Source of the DNA: Xanthobacteraceae bacterium
GTDB taxonomy: Bacteria; Pseudomonadota; Alphaproteobacteria; Rhizobiales; Xanthobacteraceae
Direction of reading: 5' to 3'
NCBI GenBank assembly: GCA_019635585.1
Contig: JAHBZE010000002.1
Coordinates: forward strand, 310,001-374,000
DNA length: 64,000 nt
In this document: one piece after another, positions 31,921 to 40,278 of the stretch
How the letters are laid out: every line of letters begins with the position of its first letter
Position numbering within the stretch: position 1 is the first letter of the stretch
Position numbers and translations under genes: made by a program
The notes under the pieces: model-generated
What the model was told of the DNA's origin: nothing
Database searches by the model: none
Seen by the model: only the letters and a program-made list of their open reading frames with translations

Positions 31921-33329
31921 CCGCGGATGACGACGCTGCGCCGCTGGCCGCCGCGCGAGATCGTGATGCGCCACAGGTTCGCATCGGAACGCGCGAGGCG
32001 GTCCAGATCGCCCGTGTTCTCGATCTTGTTACCGTTCACTTCGAGGATAATATCGCCGGGTCGAAGTCCTACCCGCTCGGCGGTCGAGCCTTGCGAGATA
32101 TTGACGACCACGATGCCCTCCGCGGTCGCGGGGTCCGCGCGCAAACGGTTCGCGATCTCGGTGGTGAAGTTGGAAACCCGAGCGCCTGAAAACGGCGAGC
32201 GCGCGGAAATCTCGATCTCGTCGGCTTCGCGCTCGGGCACCGCCTCGAGCTTGATCGCAAGCGTAATGCTCTTGCCGTTGCGCTCGACCGTAAGATTGAC
32301 GCTGCTGCCGATCGATTTCAGCGCATAGCGGTAGTTCAGCGCCGCCGGATCGTCGACCGGAATGCCGTCGACTTCCGTAATCACGTCGCCCGCACGCAAG
32401 CCCGCTTTCGCCGCCGGGCTAGCCGGCGTAATGCTTGCAACCAGCGCGCCCGCCGGGCGTTTCAGGTTGAGGCTCTCCGCGATTTCCGCCGTCACCGGTT
32501 GCAGCCGCGCGCCGAAATAAGGCCGCGCGACCTGCTTGTTGCCGGCGAGCGCCGACGCCAGCACCACTTTCACCATGTTGGTCGGGATGGCAAAGCCGAT
32601 GCCGTGCGAACCGCCGGAGCGCGAGAAGATCGCGGTGTTGATGCCGACGAGCCGCCCATTGACGTCGACCAGCGCGCCGCCCGAATTGCCCGGATTGATC
32701 GCGGCGTCGGTCTGGATGAAGAACTGAAAATCGGTGATGCCGACGCGCGTGCGCGCGGTCGCCGACACGATGCCTTGCGTCACCGTCTGGCCGACACCGA
32801 ACGGATCGCCGATCGCAAGCACCAGATCGCCGACCTCGACTTCATCGGAGTCCGCGATTTCGATCGGCGCGAAGCGCTCTTTGGTCTTGAGCAGTTTCAG
32901 CACCGCGAGGTCGGAACGCGGATCGCGCAGCACGACTTCCGCCTCGAATTCGCGCCGGTCGTTCAGCGCCACGCGGATTTCGTCGGCGCCGTTGATGACG
33001 TGATAGTTCGTAATGACGAGGCCGCTTTCGTGCACGATCACGCCCGAGCCGAGCGAGCGCTGCACTCGCTCCATCGGCATCGAGCCTTGCGGCGCGGTGC
33101 CGAAGAAGCGGCGGAAGAATTCGTCGTCCATGAACGGATTGTTCGGCCGCTGCTGTGCGCGCTTCAGCGCATAGACGTTGACGACCGCGGGCGCCGCCTT
33201 CTTCACCGTCGGCGCGAACGAAAGCGCCATCTCGGCGCGCGTCACCGGCACTTGTTTCGTCTGCGCGTGTGCCGTGCCGAGTAAAACTACGGAGGAGAAC
33301 GCAAGCAGCAGAAAACGAATTGTCGTCAT
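31917..33329 (-). CDS. DegP/DegQ-type periplasmic serine protease with two PDZ domains
   Basis: 470-residue Do-family protease. A signal peptide (about 20 residues) precedes a trypsin-like domain with catalytic H110 (ITNYHVI), D140 (DPRSDLAVLKL) and S216 (INPGNSGGALVD). Two PDZ domains follow, the first around SPAAKAGLRAGDVITEVDGI and the second around STAERVGLRPGDIILEVNG. It degrades or refolds misfolded periplasmic proteins. I used the ATG at 33329 because AAGG lies seven bases before it; an ATG two codons earlier is too close to that site. The next gene overlaps by four bases. Confidence 0.95.
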   Translation of the reverse strand: MTTIRFLLLAFSSVVLLGTAHAQTKQVPVTRAEMALSFAPTVKKAAPAVVNVYALKRAQQRPNNPFMDDEFFRRFFGTAPQGSMPMERVQRSLGSGVIVHESGLVITNYHVINGADEIRVALNDRREFEAEVVLRDPRSDLAVLKLLKTKERFAPIEIADSDEVEVGDLVLAIGDPFGVGQTVTQGIVSATARTRVGITDFQFFIQTDAAINPGNSGGALVDVNGRLVGINTAIFSRSGGSHGIGFAIPTNMVKVVLASALAGNKQVARPYFGARLQPVTAEIAESLNLKRPAGALVASITPASPAAKAGLRAGDVITEVDGIPVDDPAALNYRYALKSIGSSVNLTVERNGKSITLAIKLEAVPEREADEIEISARSPFSGARVSNFTTEIANRLRADPATAEGIVVVNISQGSTAERVGLRPGDIILEVNGNKIENTGDLDRLARSDANLWRITISRGGQRRSVVIRG

Positions 33330-33580
33330 CGTCATACCTTCAGCTGCGACATGCGCGCATAGTGGACGCGAGATGCCAATTTTTACATTGCATTTATAGC
33401 ACAGAAGCCGGCGCGAACCGGTCTGTCATGGAGTTTGGGCAAAATCGTTACAAACGCTTCCTAGCGTAATCCGCGTGGGGCTGGAAACCGGCCAGTCCCG
33501 CAATACGTTCGGTGGGGCGATCGGGAGGCGGCAGGGTTCAACCCTCTCCCAAAGGATCAGGTCGGACGTCTTCGGAAATT

Positions 33581-34849
33581 TTAGAAGTAACGGTTCAGCG
33601 CGAACCGCATCATGTGAACGCGCATATAGTCCGAGTTCAGTGCGCCGAAGCAGACAAAGACGCCGCAGGCTTCCGAACTGCCGAACGAAGCGAAAAGATA
33701 TTCGGTCTTGATTGTCCAGTCCCTGATCGCCTGCACTTCGATACCGGCGCCGATCGCCGGCCCGACCTCGATCGCGTGGCCTGTCGCCCGATTGACGTTG
33801 CCGAATTTAAGCGACGCAGCCGCGACGCCGCCGGTCACGTACAGGAGCACATCCGGCGAAACCAGATAGCCCGCGCGGGCGCGCAAGGTAAACAATTGTT
33901 CGATGTCGCTTTGCGCGGAAAAGCAAAGACAGAACGGTGCAATGCTTACCGCCTTGATCCAGGTAAGAGCCGCGTCGCCTTCCACGCCGAATACCCAGCG
34001 CGCTTTCTGCCAGTTATAGCCCGCGCCGAAACCCGCGAGCGCGCCCTTGCCGTCGAATTCGCTGCTGGTCGTGCCAAAGAACGGATCGGACCACTCGGTG
34101 TCCCCACGCCCGTAGCCGAGGATCGTGCTCGCGTAGAAACCGCTCCACCCCGGCGCACGTATTGCGAAATTCTGCACCTCGCCGGGCGCGCCGAAATGAT
34201 GATTCAGGCCGAGCCGGAAAATATGCGCGTTGAACTTCGCCTGCACCGCGGACCCGCAGAATAGCGGATCACAGGACTGGCCGCCGTCGTTATCGAGAAA
34301 AAGATACTCGGCTTTCATCGTCCAGCGCGGAAGCAGGACTTTTTCGATACCGCCGCCGAACACGGCGCCGGCCTTGGTTGCCGCTCCGGTCGGAAATCCG
34401 AACACCGCGTGTTCGAATTTACCGACGAATACGCCGGCCGTGCCATACACCAGCAGCCCCGGCGTCAGGAGATAGCCAAACCTGCCGCGGAAAGTACCGA
34501 ACCATTTCAAAACCGTGCTGCAGTCGGCGCCGGCGCAGCCCAAGTCGCTGAAGGGCTGAACGGATGACGACGACAGATCGCCTTCGAGGCCATAAACCCA
34601 GCGGCCACTTTGCCAGTTGCGGCCGAAAGTGACTCCGATCACCGTTCCGGTGCCCGAGAAGTCTCCGCTGTTGACGATGAAATCGCTGGTCCAATTCGTG
34701 GTGCCGCGGGCGCTGCCAGCGGTGACGCCGGCATAAAACCCATTCCAGCCATTTGGCCTCGGCCCGATACTGGTGTCGATGGCTGCCGCGCTGCCCGCCC
34801 CGAGCAGCGCCGCGACCAAAGCCGCAGCCACCGTACTCACCCGTTTCAT
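33581..34849 (-). CDS. outer-membrane protein with two tandem beta-barrel domains
   Basis: 422-residue exported protein with a signal peptide (MKRVSTVAAALVAALLGAGS ending AAA). Two Omp25/RopB-like barrels stand in tandem. The first begins GWNGFYAGVTAGSARGTTNW and the second GWSGFYASTILGYGRGDTEW, about 190-200 residues apart. Each ends with a similar strand pair (RWTMKAEYLFLDNDGGQ, and DWTIKTEYLFASFGSSE). Only the second ends in the aromatic residue (ALNRYF) used for barrel insertion. Most relatives have a single 8-strand barrel. The ATG at 34849 follows a GTG; either start is possible. Confidence 0.85.
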   Translation of the reverse strand: MKRVSTVAAALVAALLGAGSAAAIDTSIGPRPNGWNGFYAGVTAGSARGTTNWTSDFIVNSGDFSGTGTVIGVTFGRNWQSGRWVYGLEGDLSSSSVQPFSDLGCAGADCSTVLKWFGTFRGRFGYLLTPGLLVYGTAGVFVGKFEHAVFGFPTGAATKAGAVFGGGIEKVLLPRWTMKAEYLFLDNDGGQSCDPLFCGSAVQAKFNAHIFRLGLNHHFGAPGEVQNFAIRAPGWSGFYASTILGYGRGDTEWSDPFFGTTSSEFDGKGALAGFGAGYNWQKARWVFGVEGDAALTWIKAVSIAPFCLCFSAQSDIEQLFTLRARAGYLVSPDVLLYVTGGVAAASLKFGNVNRATGHAIEVGPAIGAGIEVQAIRDWTIKTEYLFASFGSSEACGVFVCFGALNSDYMRVHMMRFALNRYF

Positions 34850-34962
34850 CACGCCCCCAGCGCCGCGGACCGGGGCGTTTTACACCCTCGCTGCCACACG
34901 GCGAACGAACTAAGGCAGGTTCCTGGCACTGTCGTCAATCCGGCTTAGAGACTGCTCCAGAC

Positions 34963-35445
34963 TTACATCCGCGCCTGCCAGCCCTTCGGTACGAGGATCG
35001 CGCGCTGCGCGATATCGACCGTGATGCGCGGCGGATAACCGGTCTTCTCGGTCGAGAGCGGATTACGGATCGGGCTTGGGCCGGTGATGTTGGTGATCGG
35101 CTCGGTGACACGCGCACCTAATGCCTGCGGCGTCAGCACGCCGACACCGAGTACGTCGAGCTTCTCGTCGCGCGCCCGGACAATGGAGACTTCTGCCGAC
35201 ACCGGCGCGAAAGCCTCCGCCGAGCAGGACAGGCGCAAGGGATCGTTGCCGCGCGGGACGCCGATCGCGGACTTGGAAATCGAAACCCGGCCGTAGGAGG
35301 TGTTACCGACGAAGACTTCGCACTCGCCGGTCGGCTGTGCGAACACAAAGGTGACGACGTCCTCGGAATTGGTATCGAACGTGGTGCAGCCGGCGCAAAG
35401 AAGCGCCAACACCGCAACAAGCGGTCCGAAAAAACGCGCCACCAC
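34963..35445 (-). CDS. lipoprotein of unknown function, 160 aa
   Basis: A signal sequence ends in a lipobox-like LLCAGC with the acylated cysteine at C20, so the protein is probably an outer- or inner-membrane lipoprotein. The mature part has an Ig-like, beta-rich feel: FVFAQPTGECEVFVGNTSYG, PRGNDPLRLSCSAEAF and VTEPITNITGPSPIRNP. The GTG at 35445 has GAGGGA seven bases upstream, while an upstream TTG at 35502 would add an implausible 19-residue lead. The role is unknown. It is divergent from the terminator-separated gene pair to its right. Confidence 0.75.
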   Translation of the reverse strand: MVARFFGPLVAVLALLCAGCTTFDTNSEDVVTFVFAQPTGECEVFVGNTSYGRVSISKSAIGVPRGNDPLRLSCSAEAFAPVSAEVSIVRARDEKLDVLGVGVLTPQALGARVTEPITNITGPSPIRNPLSTEKTGYPPRITVDIAQRAILVPKGWQARM

Positions 35446-35578
35446 CCGAAAATCCCTCGCCAGCCGAATGCCCCGTCTACAGATTACCGCCAATCGGGGC
35501 AAAAATCGGAAATATTCGAAAATCCAAGTGGTTAATACTGCCTTGGCGGGAAAATAGTACCGTAAGCCTTATGAAAAT

Positions 35579-35601
35579 TGCCCCGGCACGAGGCCGGGGC
35601 A
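35579..35601 (-). terminator. rho-independent terminator after the zinc-ribbon gene
   Basis: tgccccggc (35579-35587) pairs with gccggggca (35593-35601) across acgag; reading minus the tail is ATTTTC. It lies 26 bases past the stop of the small zinc-ribbon gene. Confidence 0.75.
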
Positions 35602-35626
35602 GTTTGAGGGACCGGATGGAGGCGCG

Positions 35627-35851
35627 TCAGTGCGGCTTGCGTCCGGTGGCTCCGAAATCCTCGCGGAGACCGATCCAGCCCTGCGTTCGGAGGCTTGGAA
35701 CACAGGCCCTGAACGAATCCCTGCAGACGGGATTCGAACATTCGTAGAAGCGGGTTTCGGTGCCCTCCTCAGGCTTCTCGCAGACCGCGATCAGCCGCAT
35801 GTGTTCGCCGCACTCGCCGCAGTGCAGAACCGGATAAGATTTCGAAGCCAT
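35627..35851 (-). CDS. small zinc-ribbon-like protein, 74 aa
   Basis: Short soluble protein with seven cysteines arranged around two pairs: HCGECGEHM, then IAVCEKP, YECSNPVCRDSFRACV. The arrangement of Cys-x2-Cys in both halves suggests a zinc ribbon. The tail (SLRTQGWIGLREDFGATG) is charged. The ATG at 35851 follows GGAGG by five bases, while the upstream in-frame starts at 35863 and 35920 lack a site. It is a single gene with its own terminator. I recognise no named family. Confidence 0.7.
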   Translation of the reverse strand: MASKSYPVLHCGECGEHMRLIAVCEKPEEGTETRFYECSNPVCRDSFRACVPSLRTQGWIGLREDFGATGRKPH

Positions 35852-35961
35852 GGGGTCCTCCATCAGCGTGAAGAAAAGTCTTCGGCACTCTTCCGCGTTC
35901 CGATGGAACTTCCGAAGCAACCGGTAGGGTAAACGTCGCGTATTCTAGGAAATTGAAACGA

Positions 35962-35989
35962 AAAACCCCGGCGCAATGGCCGGGGTTTT
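35962..35989. terminator. bidirectional terminator after the YidB/GlsB unit
   Basis: Eleven-base stem aaaaccccggc (35962-35972) with gccggggtttt (35979-35989), loop gcaatg. Reading minus, the tail is TTTTTCG. It follows the YeaQ-like gene by 20 bases. Confidence 0.85.
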
Positions 35990-36009
35990 CCTCCATATTG
36001 ATGAGTCAG

Positions 36010-36273
36010 CTAGACGCCCGTGGCGCGCTGCTTGACGACCATGCCCCAAACGAAAAGCACGATCACTGCGCCGACAATGGCGCCGATCAGACCTGCACCC
36101 TGCCCCGGCGCGTACCAGCCGAGCGCCTGACCGAGCCACGTCGCAACGAAAGCGCCGACGATACCGAGAATCGTCGTAAGGATGAATCCCGACGGTTCGT
36201 TGTCGCCGGGCATCACGAATTTCGCGATCACGCCGGCAATGAAGCCGATGATGATGGTCCAGATGAATCCCAT
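36010..36273 (-). CDS. GlsB/YeaQ/YmgE family stress-response membrane protein
   Basis: 87-residue inner-membrane protein of the transglycosylase-associated family. Three hydrophobic helices; the family core IGFIAGVIAKFVMPGDNEPS is followed by ILGIVGAFVATWLGQ and IGAIVGAVIVLFVWG. The name reflects induction by stress in other bacteria. Its start immediately follows the yidB stop with no base between them (TAA then ATG), so the pair is translated together. The general-stress promoter upstream of yidB therefore likely drives both. Confidence 0.9.
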   Translation of the reverse strand: MGFIWTIIIGFIAGVIAKFVMPGDNEPSGFILTTILGIVGAFVATWLGQALGWYAPGQGAGLIGAIVGAVIVLFVWGMVVKQRATGV

Positions 36274-36738
36274 TTACGCTCTCCCTTCGGTGGCAGGAAC
36301 GTAACCCTGCGGCGTGTACTTATCGACGGCATCCGGCAACTCGCGGCAGAGCCGCGAAAGCAACTCTTCCTTCGAAAGTCCGGTATGATCGGTCAACGTC
36401 TTGATGACGTCCGCGCCGAGCGCCTTTTCGAGATCGGCGGACGAGCAGGACTGGTTCGCGCCGGTCTTCACCCAGGAATCCGCCTTGTCGCCCTGACCGT
36501 TCTGCTTGAAGCGATCGAGCAACTCGCCGAGGCCGCCGGAAAGAATGCCGCCTGCGCCCGCCGACTTGGTATCGAGCCCGAGCTTTTCGAGCAGACCGCC
36601 GATGCCGCCCTTGCCGTCCGGGCCGGGCGTATTCAGTTTGCCCAGAACTTCGGAAATCTTGTCCCGGTTCTGATAGCCCGCGATGGCCAGCATCGCGAGC
36701 AATGCCGTCATCGAAGGAAATCCGCGCTTCGAATCCAT
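36274..36738 (-). CDS. YidB family protein
   Basis: 154-residue cytosolic protein of the YidB family (formerly DUF937). The repeats of Gly-Leu helices are visible (GGIGGLLEKLGLDTKSAGAG, GGILSGGLGELLDRFKQNGQ) and the conserved end is present (SWVKTGANQSCSSADLEKAL, LSRLCRELPDAVDKYTPQGY). The ATG at 36738 has GGGAGG seven bases upstream. An exact EcfG-type promoter lies 31 bases before the start. The biochemical role is unknown; it is a stress-associated protein in many bacteria. Confidence 0.88.
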   Translation of the reverse strand: MDSKRGFPSMTALLAMLAIAGYQNRDKISEVLGKLNTPGPDGKGGIGGLLEKLGLDTKSAGAGGILSGGLGELLDRFKQNGQGDKADSWVKTGANQSCSSADLEKALGADVIKTLTDHTGLSKEELLSRLCRELPDAVDKYTPQGYVPATEGRA

Positions 36739-36768
36739 GAAAGTACCTCCCGTGCCGCAGCAACCGTA

Positions 36769-36793
36769 AACGAATACGCCTGCGGAAAGTTCC
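36769..36793 (-). promoter_or_regulatory. general-stress (EcfG-type) promoter
   Basis: Read on the minus strand: GGAAC at 36793-36789, a 16-base spacer and CGTT at 36772-36769. Exact consensus with a leader of about 24 bases to the yidB start. Confidence 0.7.
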
Positions 36794-36859
36794 AAGTATG
36801 ACAGCGGGAGCGCATTTCAATGCGCCGCGAAAAATAAACTCCGCGCGCGGAAGCGGCGT

Positions 36860-37021
36860 TCAGGCGCTTTCGGAAACGTGCTTTCTGACGAAGCCGGCGA
36901 ACAGACAGCCGGCGGCCGAAGCAGCGATGCAAGCCGCGGCCGCCGCTGGCCGTCCAAGCGATAGCGCGTAGAACGCCATCGCGGAATTCGCCGCCGAGAA
37001 CAAGATCGCCTGCCAGAACAT
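36860..37021 (-). CDS. very small membrane protein, 53 aa
   Basis: Short hydrophobic protein: a helix FWQAILFSAANSAMAFYALS and a second, Ala-rich helix AAAACIAASAAGCLFAG, then a basic tail RKHVSESA. The ATG at 37021 has AGGGG about ten bases upstream; a TTG at 37078 would add 19 residues. It lies between the rplQ terminator and the YidB gene. No family is recognised, and the call rests on the two helices and the binding site. Confidence 0.5.
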   Translation of the reverse strand: MFWQAILFSAANSAMAFYALSLGRPAAAAACIAASAAGCLFAGFVRKHVSESA

Positions 37022-37076
37022 TGGTATCAACCCCTGCGCCGGCTCCGGTGGAAGACCAGCGATCGTCTCCAAAAGC

Positions 37077-37104
37077 AAAACCCCGGCGCGAAGGCCGGGG
37101 CTTG
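37077..37104 (-). terminator. terminator of the alpha operon
   Basis: Seven G/C pairs ccccggc (37081-37087) and gccgggg (37094-37100) with flanking A/T pairing. The minus-strand tail is GGGGTTTTGCTTTT. It lies 20 bases after the rplQ stop. Confidence 0.85.
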
Positions 37105-37123
37105 TGTTCTTTCGTGCTGCCGG

Positions 37124-37570
37124 TCAGGCCGGAACGGCCTGCTGCTCTTCCTTCGGCTGGGTCGCGAGGAAAGCCTCGTGACGGGCCAGATCTTCCTTGC
37201 CCTTCGCGCTCTCGTCGCGGTCGACGAACTCGATCACGGCCATCGGCGCCATGTCGCCATGGCGGAAGCCCGCCTTGATGATGCGGAGATACCCGCCGTT
37301 GCGCGACGCATAGCGCGGCGCCAGCACGTCGAAGAGCTTCTTCACGGCGTCGCGGTCGCGCATTTCCGAGATCGCCTGACGGCGCGCATGCAGGCTCGCC
37401 TTCTTGCCGAGCGTGACCAGCTTCTCGACGATCGGACGGATGTCCTTCGCTTTCGGGAGCGTCGTGACGATCTGCTCGTGCGTGATCAAGGACGCTGCCA
37501 TGTTGGCGAGCATCGCCTTGCGGTGCTCGGGGCGGCGGTTGAAGCGGCGATTGGTTTTACCGTGACGCAT
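37124..37570 (-). CDS. rplQ: 50S ribosomal protein L17
   Basis: Large-subunit protein L17, 148 residues. N terminus [20 protein letters not shown] and the core [20 protein letters not shown] are characteristic. The C terminus is extended by an acidic tail ([20 protein letters not shown]) usual in alphaproteobacteria. Last gene of the alpha operon, 30 bases after rpoA; followed by a terminator. Confidence 0.98.
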   Translation of the reverse strand: MRHGKTNRRFNRRPEHRKAMLANMAASLITHEQIVTTLPKAKDIRPIVEKLVTLGKKASLHARRQAISEMRDRDAVKKLFDVLAPRYASRNGGYLRIIKAGFRHGDMAPMAVIEFVDRDESAKGKEDLARHEAFLATQPKEEQQAVPA

Positions 37571-37600
37571 AGTTCTTTCCTCCGAAGCGCAAGCCGCGCC

Positions 37601-38626
37601 TCAGTAATGATCCTCGAAGCGCTTCGCGAGTTCTTCGATATTCTCCGGCGGCCAGCCCTGCACTTCCATGCCGAGATGCAGACCCATGGTCGCGAGCACT
37701 TCCTTGATTTCGTTCAGCGACTTGCGGCCGAAGTTCGGGGTGCGGAGCATTTCCGCTTCCGACTTCTGGATGAGGTCGCCGATATAGACGATGTTGTCGT
37801 TCTTCAGGCAGTTCGCCGAGCGCACCGAAAGCTCGAGTTCGTCCACCTTCTTGAGCATGGCCGGCGGGAACGGCAGTTCCTGCATCGGCGCGGCTTCCAC
37901 CTCGCGGCGCGGCTCTTCGAAGTTCACGAAGATATTGAGCTGGTCCTGCAGGATGCGCGCGGAGTAAGCGAGCGCGTCTTCCGGCGTGATCGAGCCGTTG
38001 GTCTCGATCGTCATGGTCAGCTTGTCGTAGTCGAGAATCTGGCCTTCGCGGGTGTTCTCGACGCGGTACGAAACCTTGCGGACCGGCGAGTAAAGGCTGT
38101 CGACCGGGATCAGGCCGATCGGAGAATCTTCCGCGCGGTTGCGATCCGACGGGACGTAGCCCTTGCCGGTGTTGACGGTGAATTCCATGCGGATTTCGGC
38201 GCCGTCGTCGAGCGTGCAGATTTGCAGATCCGGGTTCAGCACCTGTACGTCGCCGACGGTCTGAATGTCGCCGGCGGTAACCGCGCCCGGACCGGTCTTC
38301 TTCACGACCATGCGCTTCGGGCCTTCGCCCTGCATCTTGATCGCGATGTCCTTGATGTTCAGCACGATGTCGGTGACGTCTTCGCGCACACCGGGGATCG
38401 ACGAGAATTCATGCAGCACGCCGTCGATCTGCACCGAGGTCACCGCAGCACCCTGCAGCGACGAAAGCAGGATACGGCGCAGCGCGTTGCCGAGCGTCAG
38501 ACCGAAGCCGCGCTCGAGCGGCTCGGCGATCACGGTGGCAAAACGCTTCGGATCCGGCCCGCCCTGCACATTGAGCTTCTCGGGCTTGATCAACTCCTGC
38601 CAGTTTTTCTGGATCACAGTCGTCAT
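37601..38626 (-). CDS. rpoA: RNA polymerase alpha subunit
   Basis: 341-residue alpha subunit. The N-terminal domain (assembly, beta and beta' contacts) covers about residues 1-230 with [20 protein letters not shown], and the C-terminal domain (about 255-320) binds UP elements and activators through [20 protein letters not shown]. The ATG at 38626 is preceded by AAAGGA and starts the usual [14 protein letters not shown] sequence; earlier in-frame codons give an arginine-rich lead with no support. Downstream of rpsK and upstream of rplQ, as usual. Confidence 0.98.
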   Translation of the reverse strand: MTTVIQKNWQELIKPEKLNVQGGPDPKRFATVIAEPLERGFGLTLGNALRRILLSSLQGAAVTSVQIDGVLHEFSSIPGVREDVTDIVLNIKDIAIKMQGEGPKRMVVKKTGPGAVTAGDIQTVGDVQVLNPDLQICTLDDGAEIRMEFTVNTGKGYVPSDRNRAEDSPIGLIPVDSLYSPVRKVSYRVENTREGQILDYDKLTMTIETNGSITPEDALAYSARILQDQLNIFVNFEEPRREVEAAPMQELPFPPAMLKKVDELELSVRSANCLKNDNIVYIGDLIQKSEAEMLRTPNFGRKSLNEIKEVLATMGLHLGMEVQGWPPENIEELAKRFEDHY

Positions 38627-38715
38627 CCTTACGTCCTTTGTGCGGGGCCGTTGCCTCGCGACCGCGCATGCGCGGCGATTCTCAAGAACCCGGCTAGGTG
38701 CCGGAAACGAAACTC

Positions 38716-39105
38716 TTAAACGCGCCGGCGCTTGCGCGGACGGCAACCGTTATGCGGGATCGGCGTCACGTCGCGGATCGACGTCACGGTGAAGCCCGCA
38801 GCCTGCAGCGCGCGAAGCGCCGACTCGCGGCCCGAACCCGGACCGGAAACTTCAACTTCGAGCGTACGCATGCCGTGCTCGGCGGCCTTCTTCGCGGCGT
38901 CCTCGGCGGCGACCTGCGCCGCGTAAGGCGTGGACTTGCGCGAACCCTTGAAGCCCATCGTGCCCGACGACGACCAGGCAATGGTGTTGCCCTGTACGTC
39001 GGTGATGGTGATCATCGTGTTGTTGAACGAAGCCGCGACATGCGCGACGCCGGCCGCGATATTCTTGCGCTCGCGCTTGCGGACGACTTTTGCTTCTTTC
39101 GCCAT
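38716..39105 (-). CDS. rpsK: 30S ribosomal protein S11
   Basis: 129-residue S11. Conserved [40 protein letters not shown] and the C-terminal [11 protein letters not shown] are present. It forms part of the 30S platform and the Shine-Dalgarno contact region. The ATG at 39105 begins [15 protein letters not shown]. It lies 30 bases after rpsM. Confidence 0.98.
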   Translation of the reverse strand: MAKEAKVVRKRERKNIAAGVAHVAASFNNTMITITDVQGNTIAWSSSGTMGFKGSRKSTPYAAQVAAEDAAKKAAEHGMRTLEVEVSGPGSGRESALRALQAAGFTVTSIRDVTPIPHNGCRPRKRRRV

Positions 39106-39135
39106 GACGGTCCCGTTTCTCTTTTTCGTTAGCGC

Positions 39136-39513
39136 TTAGCGCGTTGCCATCTTCTTGCCGGCGATCGCCTTCGCCGGACCTTTGCGCGTGCGCGCGTTCG
39201 TATGCGTACGCTGACCGTGGACCGGCAGGCCCTTGCGGTGACGAAGACCGCGGTAGCAACCGAGGTCCTGCAGACGCTTGATGTTGAGCGTGACTTCGCG
39301 GCGCAGATCGCCTTCCACGACGTAGTCGCGGTCGATCATTTCGCGGATCTGGAGAACTTCCTGATCGGTGAGCTGGTTGATGCGACGCTCGGCCGGGATC
39401 TTCAACTCGTCCACGATCTTCTTGGCGCGCTGCTGCCCGATGCCGTGAATGTACTGGAGCGCGATGACGACGCGCTTGCCGGTCGGAAGGTTGACGCCTG
39501 CGATACGGGCCAC
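39136..39513 (-). CDS. rpsM: 30S ribosomal protein S13
   Basis: 125-residue S13, in the 30S head where it contacts tRNA. Conserved [20 protein letters not shown], and the C-terminal basic tail [20 protein letters not shown]. Translation starts at GTG (39513). The promoter at 39637-39665 gives a leader of about 117 bases, which could be the target of ribosomal autoregulation as in other alpha operons. Confidence 0.98.
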   Translation of the reverse strand: MARIAGVNLPTGKRVVIALQYIHGIGQQRAKKIVDELKIPAERRINQLTDQEVLQIREMIDRDYVVEGDLRREVTLNIKRLQDLGCYRGLRHRKGLPVHGQRTHTNARTRKGPAKAIAGKKMATR

Positions 39514-39636
39514 GTTTCTAGTCTCCGAGATGCGGGCGAACCGGCCCGAAATTGTTGTCGATACGGCAAAAAACGACGCCCAACCCCCCGGTCCGGAGGG
39601 TGTGGCATCGCCTCAGAAATAGCGACTGATGCGGGG

Positions 39637-39665
39637 TATGTAAGGAAGGGCGCATATCAAGTCAA
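39637..39665 (-). promoter_or_regulatory. sigma-70 promoter of the alpha operon (rpsM-rpsK-rpoA-rplQ)
   Basis: Minus strand: TTGACT (39665-39660), a 17-base spacer and TACATA (39642-39637). It begins 17 bases past the adk stop and 124 bases before the rpsM start. Good consensus with ideal spacing. Confidence 0.7.
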
Positions 39666-39681
39666 CCGCTCAAAAACCCGC

Positions 39682-40278
39682 TTAAACCGCTGCTTTTCGG
39701 GCCTTCAGGCCCTCGTCGATCGCCGTTTCCACCGAAGGAATCGGCGCCATCCCGTCGACCTCCAGAAGGTCGCCCTTGGCCTTGTAGTAGGCCGAGAGCG
39801 GCGCGGTCTGGGACCGGTAGGCGTCAAGGCGCTTTTTGAGCGCCTCGGGATTGTCGTCGGCCCGGATAGCCTCCCCGCGGGCGGTCATCTCGGCGATCCG
39901 GGTCTCGATGCGCTTCAAGAGCGCCCCCTCGTCCACCTTGAGTTCCACCACCGCGTCGAGCCGGATGCCCTTCTGCGCGAGCAACCGATCGAGGGCCTCC
40001 GCCTGCGCGACCGTGCGCGGGAAGCCGTCGAGGATAAAGCCGTTCTTCACGTCCGGCTCTTTCAGCCGGTCGTCGATGATCGCAATGACGATGTCGTCGG
40101 AGACGAGATCGCCGCGCGCCATGATGTCTTTTGCCTTGAGGCCGACCGGCGTTTCCGCCTTCACCGCCGCACGCAGCATGTCGCCCGTGGAAAGGCGCGT
40201 AATTCCGTGCCGCTCGATCAGGCGGTCGCCCTGCGTGCCCTTGCCGGCACCCGGCGGTCCGAGCAGCACGAGCCTCAT
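39682..40278 (-). CDS. adk: adenylate kinase
   Basis: 198-residue adenylate kinase that interconverts ATP, ADP and AMP. P-loop [12 protein letters not shown] at residues 5-16, [19 protein letters not shown], and the [13 protein letters not shown] segment that binds AMP are present. It has a short lid ([20 protein letters not shown]) without zinc-binding cysteines. Located between secY and rpsM, overlapping the secY stop by four bases (ATGA). Confidence 0.97.
   Translation of the reverse strand: MRLVLLGPPGAGKGTQGDRLIERHGITRLSTGDMLRAAVKAETPVGLKAKDIMARGDLVSDDIVIAIIDDRLKEPDVKNGFILDGFPRTVAQAEALDRLLAQKGIRLDAVVELKVDEGALLKRIETRIAEMTARGEAIRADDNPEALKKRLDAYRSQTAPLSAYYKAKGDLLEVDGMAPIPSVETAIDEGLKARKAAV

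Noticed and set aside
39545-39605. Terminator between adk and rpsM
   Set aside because: The GC repeat there pairs only if G-T pairs and a one-base loop are allowed, and it lies inside the likely rpsM leader.
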